Positions 59,594-64,000 of a stretch of DNA of 64,000 nucleotides are shown piece by piece. This DNA is from Phycisphaerales bacterium. Its GTDB lineage: Bacteria; Planctomycetota; Phycisphaerae; Phycisphaerales; UBA1924. The DNA is taken from assembly GCA_016709445.1 (NCBI GenBank), contig JADJMV010000011.1, positions 124,001-188,000 on the forward strand, read 5' to 3'. The notes beneath the pieces are model-generated. The model was not told where the DNA came from and searched no databases. It saw nothing but the letters and a program-made list of their open reading frames with translations. Each line of letters begins with the position of its first letter. Position 1 is the stretch's first letter. The position numbers were made by a program, and so were the translations under genes.

Positions 59594-59610
59594 GTCCAGG
59601 ATCGCTGGAC
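59594..59610. terminator. Weak hairpin between convergent lpt-like gene and nuoC
   Basis: GTCCAG (59594-59599) pairs with CTGGAC (59605-59610) around GATCG, directly before the nuoC stop on the minus strand. No T-run follows on either side, so it may only be a bidirectional pause or chance. Confidence 0.25.
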
Positions 59611-60180
59611 TCAGGCCGAAGTACGGTCGAGCACGCGGTAGGCCTCACGCTCGCCCCGTCCTCGCAGCGGATAGTCCTTGCGAAGCGGGTGCGCCGGGAA
59701 ATCCTCCCAGGTCAGGATGCGACGCAAGTCCGGATGATTCCGGAATCGGATCCCGAACATGTCGTAGACCTCGCGCTCGTTCCACTCAGCGCCAGGCCAG
59801 AGGTCTGTCACCGAGTCGAGCCACAACGCCGGATCTGCTTCGATCCCGCCCGTCGGGACGGACGGGTCGAGATAGGCCTTCACAAACAACCGGTCGTCCC
59901 GATCAAAGCTGATCAGGTTGTACAGCACGGCGAACCGTCCCGGCGTGCCGCCCGGGTAGCCGAGGTAATCCACGCCGGCGACATCCGAGAGGAAGCAGTA
60001 GGAGCACGCCGGATCGTCCCGGAGGAACGACATGACTCGATGCAGGTCCTTGGGCTCCAGCACGAGGGTGGTCTGACCGCGAAACTGGGTGGCACGCAGC
60101 CGGAGCGAGGGATGCGCCTCGCGGACGCGCCGCAGTGCCGCATGGTCGACCGTCCCGCCCGGCTTCTGACTCTCCGACAT
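59611..60180 (-). CDS. nuoC: NADH-quinone oxidoreductase subunit C
   Basis: NuoC is a peripheral subunit of respiratory complex I on the cytoplasmic side. The 189 residues end in the family signature EREVYDMFGIRFRNHPDLRRILTWEDFPAHPLRKDYPL, with PGRFAVLYNLISFDRDDRLFVKAYL in the middle. AAGGAG lies before ATG 60180. No other nuo gene is seen within the window: downstream on this strand is the convergent lpt-like gene, and upstream is a gene-free gap. Orphan placement is unusual, but the gene itself looks intact. Confidence 0.92.
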   Translation of the reverse strand: MSESQKPGGTVDHAALRRVREAHPSLRLRATQFRGQTTLVLEPKDLHRVMSFLRDDPACSYCFLSDVAGVDYLGYPGGTPGRFAVLYNLISFDRDDRLFVKAYLDPSVPTGGIEADPALWLDSVTDLWPGAEWNEREVYDMFGIRFRNHPDLRRILTWEDFPAHPLRKDYPLRGRGEREAYRVLDRTSA

Positions 60181-60500
60181 GCCTCACTCCTTGGCTCAAC
60201 GAGTTCCAAGCATAGCTCTTGCCCATGTGCCCTTCCGCCAGGGTCGGATCCTGGCCGGATAGTCCGAAAACACACGGCAGCTTCTGAGTGATTTTTCTAG
60301 GACCCACGCAGGAAGCGACCCCGCCCCCAACCCGTCGGGGGCGGGTCGCCGTTCAACCACGGCACCTAGGGCCCTGGGGTTTCTCTGCCCCGGGCCTTCC
60401 CGCGTCTGCGCAACTCCAGCCGGAGTTACACGCTGGTCCGGGCGGTTGTTGCGCGTCGATGGGATGGAGGATGAAGGACTCGAATCCCAAGGAGCCCGCC
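60181..60500. other. 320-base gene-free region with three successive stem-loops
   Basis: Between divergent nuoC and the hypothetical gene at 60501 no gene is supported. Three hairpins follow each other: GCGACCCCGCCCCC (60315-60328) with CGGGGGCGGGTCGC (60336-60349), near-perfect with one bulge; GGCCC-T-GGGG with CCCCGGGCC around TTTCTCTG (about 60370-60396); and AACTCC (60412-60417) with GGAGTT (60422-60427) around AGCC. A T-run, ATTTTTC, lies at about 60290. This could be a structured RNA or leader, or stacked terminators; no known family is recognised. Confidence 0.4.
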
Positions 60501-60806
60501 GTGCTGCTGACCGCCCGCCCCACGACACTCCGATCGCTGTGCCACGCCCTCACCGGCCTGATCCCCGAGCCTTCCCCGCGCGGGAACCCCCCCTCGGAGC
60601 CGGCCGAGACCTCAGAGACGAGCCCGGTCATTGACCGGATCATGCTCATCAATCCATCGGCCACGGCCGCCTACCTGGCGAGCTTCAACCAGATGGCTCT
60701 GGACCGATACCTGGCCCACCTGGAGAGCATGGACGCCCCCCGCGGGGCCCGCTGGGAGCGTCCGGGGGACACCTGCGCGATTGTGGTCCAAGAAACCGAG
60801 TTCTGA
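60501..60806 (+). CDS. Hypothetical protein, unknown function
   Basis: A 101-residue protein from GTG 60501, chosen because AAGGAG lies six bases upstream; ATG 60471 and 60459 lack a well-placed site. The N-terminal 45 residues are Pro/Thr/Ser-rich. The C-terminal half is compact (LINPSATAAYLASFNQMALDRYLAHLESMDAPRG, ending DTCAIVVQETEF) and might be a small domain. No signal peptide or membrane helix. Not recognised. Confidence 0.45.
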   Translation: MLLTARPTTLRSLCHALTGLIPEPSPRGNPPSEPAETSETSPVIDRIMLINPSATAAYLASFNQMALDRYLAHLESMDAPRGARWERPGDTCAIVVQETEF

Positions 60807-60947
60807 ACCCACCGCCCCGGCGGAACTTCTCGCGATCTGAGTTACTGGACTCAATCGCCCGCCCGACGACGTCGATGACCTGCTCGTGATTCCCGGTCCC
60901 GCGAGAGGGGCCAGGAGGCCGGAGTTGGCTTGACCTCGGAGGGCACG

Positions 60948-62129
60948 ATGAAGATCCGTTCGCACACCTGCAATTCCACGCGTTCGTGCTCCGCCCTGCT
61001 CTTGGCCGCGGGGCTCGCCCTGGCCGGATGCGAGGCCAACCAGGGCTGGTACACGAGCCCGGCGGCCGAGCGCCCCGCCGAGCCCACCCCGACCACCCCG
61101 CCGCCGACCGAACTGAGCCTGTTCGGCCAGGAGACCTGGGGCGCACCGACCGCACTGCCCGCCGACCCGATCCCCCTGACCTCGAACCCAAACTCGGTCA
61201 ACGCCTCTCGCATCACCTTCGCGGAAGAGGGGGCGGACTTTGATCCGTGCGTTTCGAGCAGCGGCGGGTTCATGGTCTTCGCGTCGACGCAGCACAGCCG
61301 CAATGCGGACATCTATCTCAAGAACCTCGGCAGCACGATCCTGACCCAGCTCACCAACGACCCCGGTCGCGACGTGATGCCGAAGATCAGCCCGGACGGC
61401 CAGTGGATCGCGTTCGCGAGCGATCGTGCACTGGATTGGAACATTTACGTCATGCCCCGCGCAGGTGGCCGCCCGGTCCAAATCACCTGGGAGAGCGCCG
61501 CAGAACTGCACCCATCCTGGTCTCCCGACGGCAAGCAGATCGCCTATTCCAAGCTGGGCCAGACGTCCGGCCGTTGGGAGATCTGGGTCACAGACGTCAC
61601 GAACACGTCGACCCCCCACTTCCTGGGCTACGGGCTGTTCCCCGAGTGGTGCCCCAAGGCGGGCACCGGGCCGAATGGTGGCGACCTGATCCTCTTTCAA
61701 CGCTCCGCCGATCGCGGGGACCGCGCGTTTGGGATCTGGATGTTCGAGATGAAGGGCGGGCAGGTCGGCAGTCCGAGCCAGCTCATCGGGAGCCCCGCGA
61801 CGGCGTATATCAATCCGAACTGGTCGCCCGACGGCCGGTACGTCGTCTTTGCCTCCGTGAGCGACCCGCACGCAATCCAGTCGGCGGACAAAGTCTTCAC
61901 CGGCGACAGCGACCTCTGGATGATGTCCAGTGACGGGAACACGATGGTCAGTCTGACCACCGGGAACAGTTCCGACCTGCTCCCGGCGTGGGGGACAGAC
62001 GGGAACATCTACTTTGTCTCGACTCGGACGGGCCGGGACAACATCTGGGCGATCAACGCCGAGACGGCGATGCTCGCCGCGGGGCTGAGCCCCTCGGAGC
62101 CCGTGGCGACCGTCCCGACCGACCAATAG
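60948..62129 (+). CDS. TolB-like beta-propeller lipoprotein
   Basis: A 393-residue lipoprotein: lipobox ALLLAAGLALAGCEAN (acylated Cys near 30), a Pro/Thr-rich spacer (45-65) and a propeller built of PD40/WD40-like blades typical of TolB (ISPDGQWIAFASDRALDWNIYVMPRAGG, SWSPDGKQIAYSK, NWSPDGRYVVFASV, SDLWMMSSDGNTMVSL). It lacks the separate TolB N-terminal domain. ATG 60948 is chosen over 60930, with GGAGGGCACG upstream. Probably periplasmic and outer-membrane attached; partner unknown. The lipoprotein at 62257 follows in the same direction. Confidence 0.8.
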   Translation: MKIRSHTCNSTRSCSALLLAAGLALAGCEANQGWYTSPAAERPAEPTPTTPPPTELSLFGQETWGAPTALPADPIPLTSNPNSVNASRITFAEEGADFDPCVSSSGGFMVFASTQHSRNADIYLKNLGSTILTQLTNDPGRDVMPKISPDGQWIAFASDRALDWNIYVMPRAGGRPVQITWESAAELHPSWSPDGKQIAYSKLGQTSGRWEIWVTDVTNTSTPHFLGYGLFPEWCPKAGTGPNGGDLILFQRSADRGDRAFGIWMFEMKGGQVGSPSQLIGSPATAYINPNWSPDGRYVVFASVSDPHAIQSADKVFTGDSDLWMMSSDGNTMVSLTTGNSSDLLPAWGTDGNIYFVSTRTGRDNIWAINAETAMLAAGLSPSEPVATVPTDQ

Positions 62130-62256
62130 CGAATCGTCGCTCGCGGTGTGCAGCCGGGAACGCCTGCACGCCGATTCATGGGAGGCCGGGTGGGCCGAGA
62201 GGCTGGCCCGGAGCTTGCGACGCGGGGTGGAGTCCCCGCGCGAACGGCAGGACGCC

Positions 62257-63069
62257 ATGACAAGTGCACAGACCATGCTCGCCCGCGCTCCCGCCGGCCT
62301 GATCGGCCGCGCGGTTCTTGCGCTCGTGCTCTCCGGCCTGCTCCAGGGCTGTGAGGGCTTCACCAACCGGAAGCCAGAGCTCACACCGCCCACGGTGACC
62401 CGGGCGCCGTATGCCGGACAACCCGGGGAGGTGCTCTGGGGTGTCGTCCCGCTCGCGAATGAGTCAGGGACCGACGTCTTCGATCCGCTCATCGTCAGCG
62501 ACAAGCTCGTCGCCGCGGTGGAGGAGGTCGAGGGCATCCGTGCCGTCCCCCTCAACCGGACGCTCCAGGCCATGCACGCCCTGGAGATGCGGGGCGTTCG
62601 GGACCCCGGTGACATTGCCCGGCTTGCCGATGCGATGGGCGTCGACGGGCTGGTTGTGGGGACCATCACAGCCTTTGATCCCTACGACCCCCCCACGATC
62701 GGGCTTTCGATCGCGCTGTATGCCCGGACGCCCGCGATGGGCGCCCAGGCGGCACAGGCTGGGATCGACCCGCGGGCCTTGTCGGCCTCCCCGACGGATC
62801 ACACGCCCGGGCCGGGATTCCGTCCCGGCGACGGGCCGACCGCCCTGGCCTCGGCCCACCTGGACGCACGAGACCACGGGGTGCTCGTCGCCCTTCGGGA
62901 CTACGCCCAGGGCCGGCACGATCCGGAGGGCGCCCTGGGCTGGCGGCGCTACACCGCGAGCATGGACCTGTACACGCAGTTTGCGACCCAGCATCTCGTG
63001 GCGGAGTTGGTGCGACAGGAGCACCTCCGCCTCGCGACGCCGGGCGAGGATGAACCCCCCGCGCCCTGA
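62257..63069 (+). CDS. Lipoprotein with a possible CsgG/LpoB-like domain
   Basis: A 270-residue lipoprotein with lipobox LVLSGLLQGCEGF (Cys near 32). The mature part contains VLWGVVPLANESGTDVFDPLIVSDKLVAAVEEVEGIRAVPLNRTLQAMH and LADAMGVDGLVVGTITAFDPYDPPTIGLSIALYA, a pattern (first strand, paralogue-like search for a named effector, then VGTI) seen in CsgG- and LpoB-type anticodon-binding-like folds. That assignment is by eye and tentative. ATG 62257 is chosen as the first Met before the signal region. Follows the TolB-like gene by 127 bases. Confidence 0.6.
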   Translation: MTSAQTMLARAPAGLIGRAVLALVLSGLLQGCEGFTNRKPELTPPTVTRAPYAGQPGEVLWGVVPLANESGTDVFDPLIVSDKLVAAVEEVEGIRAVPLNRTLQAMHALEMRGVRDPGDIARLADAMGVDGLVVGTITAFDPYDPPTIGLSIALYARTPAMGAQAAQAGIDPRALSASPTDHTPGPGFRPGDGPTALASAHLDARDHGVLVALRDYAQGRHDPEGALGWRRYTASMDLYTQFATQHLVAELVRQEHLRLATPGEDEPPAP

Positions 63070-63111
63070 CGACCGGCCCGACCGGCGCGGGTGTGCCGAT
63101 CGGAGTCGACC

Positions 63112-63345
63112 GTGGCGAGGAACCGAGAGCGTCAGAGCAATCCGGACCTGCGAATCGTCACGCTGGTGCATGGCAAGCACCAGTGGCGGTTCGGTTGTGC
63201 CCCGGGGGAGGAGCGTCTGCTGGTGACCGCGGCCGCCCGGATCGCTATGGAGGGGCGGGACGGACTCGATCTCGCCGACGCGGCGATCCTGGCGCGCCGG
63301 CTGGATGCATGGCCCGCGGGGCCCGAGAAGAGAGAGACCCACTGA
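63112..63345 (+). CDS. Small hypothetical protein
   Basis: A 77-residue soluble protein from GTG 63112 (RQSNPDLRIVTLVHGKHQWRFGCAPGEERLLVTAAARIAMEGRDGLDLADAAILARRLD). Two short beta strands followed by a helical part can be guessed. No family is recognised. It stands 42 bases after the lipoprotein gene and 54 bases before xerC, in the same direction, with typical coding composition. Confidence 0.45.
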   Translation: MARNRERQSNPDLRIVTLVHGKHQWRFGCAPGEERLLVTAAARIAMEGRDGLDLADAAILARRLDAWPAGPEKRETH

Positions 63346-63399
63346 CCGTAGGAATGACGCCCGGCCGAACGGTCGGAGACGGGCGAATGGAGATTGCCG

Positions 63400-64000
63400 A
63401 TGTCCACCCTGCCGATCACCGACTCCTTCGCTTCATACCTGACCAACGAGCGGCACTTCAGCCCCTACACCGCCCGCTGCTACGGGGCCGATCTGCGTCA
63501 GTTCGTCGAATACCTGGTCGACGAGGCCGGCATCACGATCGAGCAGGGCGCCGAGCGCGAAGCCTTTCAACGCCGCAGCAACACCGCCGCGGGCCAGGCC
63601 GCGCTCGTCGTCGGTTCCATCGGGCCAAAGACGATCACCGAGATGATCTGTGCGGCCGACGCGGACACGATCCGGCCGTTCCTGGCGCACCTCTCGGAGC
63701 AGAGCTATTCGGCGGCCACCATGGCCAGGAAGATCGCCACCCTGCGCTCGTTCTACAAGTGGGCCGAGCGTCGAGGGCTGGCGACGGTCAACCCCATGAC
63801 CCTCATCCGCACGCCCCGTCAGAGCAAGCGCCTGCCCAAGGCGATCACGGTCGAGCAGGTCGAGCGGCTCCTCGCCGCCCCTGGCGACGCGGACGTGCTG
63901 GGGCGGCGTGACCGGGCGATGCTCGAGACGCTGTACTCGACAGGGATCCGCGTCAGCGAACTCGTCGGGCTCAATTACCTTGACCTCGATGTGCCGGGCG
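63400..64000 (+). CDS. xerC: Tyrosine recombinase XerC-type, 3'-truncated by the window edge
   Basis: The frame opens at ATG 63400 (GGAG upstream) and runs off the window. The N-terminal core-binding domain is clear: FASYLTNERHFSPYTARCYGADLRQFVEYL, then SAATMARKIATLRSFYKWAERRGLATVNPM, followed by the start of the catalytic domain with LPKAITVEQVERLLAAP and the first catalytic Arg in YSTGIRVSELVGLNYLDLD. About 40 extra residues (IEQGAEREAFQRRSNTAAGQ onward) are inserted between the two helices of the N-terminal domain compared with usual XerC/D. Known role: dif-site resolution of chromosome dimers. The His, second Arg and Tyr lie beyond the window. Confidence 0.88.
   Translation, partial: MSTLPITDSFASYLTNERHFSPYTARCYGADLRQFVEYLVDEAGITIEQGAEREAFQRRSNTAAGQAALVVGSIGPKTITEMICAADADTIRPFLAHLSEQSYSAATMARKIATLRSFYKWAERRGLATVNPMTLIRTPRQSKRLPKAITVEQVERLLAAPGDADVLGRRDRAMLETLYSTGIRVSELVGLNYLDLDVPG

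Noticed and set aside
1..64000. tRNA, rRNA or CRISPR loci
   Set aside because: No tRNA-like cloverleaf end signals, rRNA motifs or repeat-spacer pattern were noticed by eye. A tool scan would be needed to exclude a tRNA.

Overview
The window is high-GC bacterial DNA, almost certainly from a planctomycete (phylum Planctomycetota, perhaps Phycisphaerae). The pointers are a secreted giant protease opening with an LEPR-xLL motif, a PEP-CTERM-like secreted protein, many small lipoproteins, LPS-export and KdsD genes, and an Rnf operon interleaved with PFOR-like genes. The taxonomic call is an inference from gene content. I saw no tRNA, rRNA, CRISPR array or insertion sequence.

Region 1 (1-1621) is the 3' part of an S41 peptidase gene. 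Region 2 (1703-18068) is the most remarkable part, a single-direction cluster: structured leader, korA-korB (2-oxoacid:ferredoxin oxidoreductase), a PFOR-derived protein with a fused ferredoxin, rnfB, a giant PFOR-like protein that has lost its cofactor and cluster residues, rnfC-D-G-E-A, a tiny Cys-containing membrane protein and apbE. It reads as a dedicated route from 2-oxoacid oxidation through ferredoxin to the ion-pumping Rnf complex, with two degenerate PFOR relatives as possible scaffold or electron carriers. Several parts look damaged or streamlined: rnfB is frameshifted and lacks its second ferredoxin motif, rnfC lacks its first one, and the giant PFOR-like gene is frameshifted.

Region 3 (18033-21659) holds a coupled secretin-like/LuxR pair, an Asn/Pro/Tyr repeat protein and a small membrane protein. 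Region 4 (21700-36904) is acyl-CoA and 2-oxoacid catabolism: HMG-CoA lyase, three crotonase-family proteins, an acyl-CoA dehydrogenase, and E1alpha, E1beta and E2 of a 2-oxoacid dehydrogenase. It is interrupted by a 1834-residue secreted subtilase. Region 5 (36914-50128) is mixed: hotdog protein, metallo-hydrolase, GH43 glycosidase (frameshifted), GNAT (frameshifted), nucleoside deaminase, PEP-CTERM-like protein, membrane protein, QueG, TIM-barrel epimerase, small lipoprotein, kynA-kynU, sensor kinase (frameshifted) and a cold-shock protein. Region 6 (50129-64000) has pnp (interrupted by an in-frame TAG), rpsO, an aminotransferase, scpA, kdsD, a large LptC/LptA-like protein, an orphan nuoC, two lipoproteins, small unknowns and the 5' part of a xerC-type recombinase.

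Five genes carry an apparent reading-frame break and a sixth has a premature stop. Either the assembly has residual indel errors or the genome is decaying, so the broken genes need read-level confirmation.
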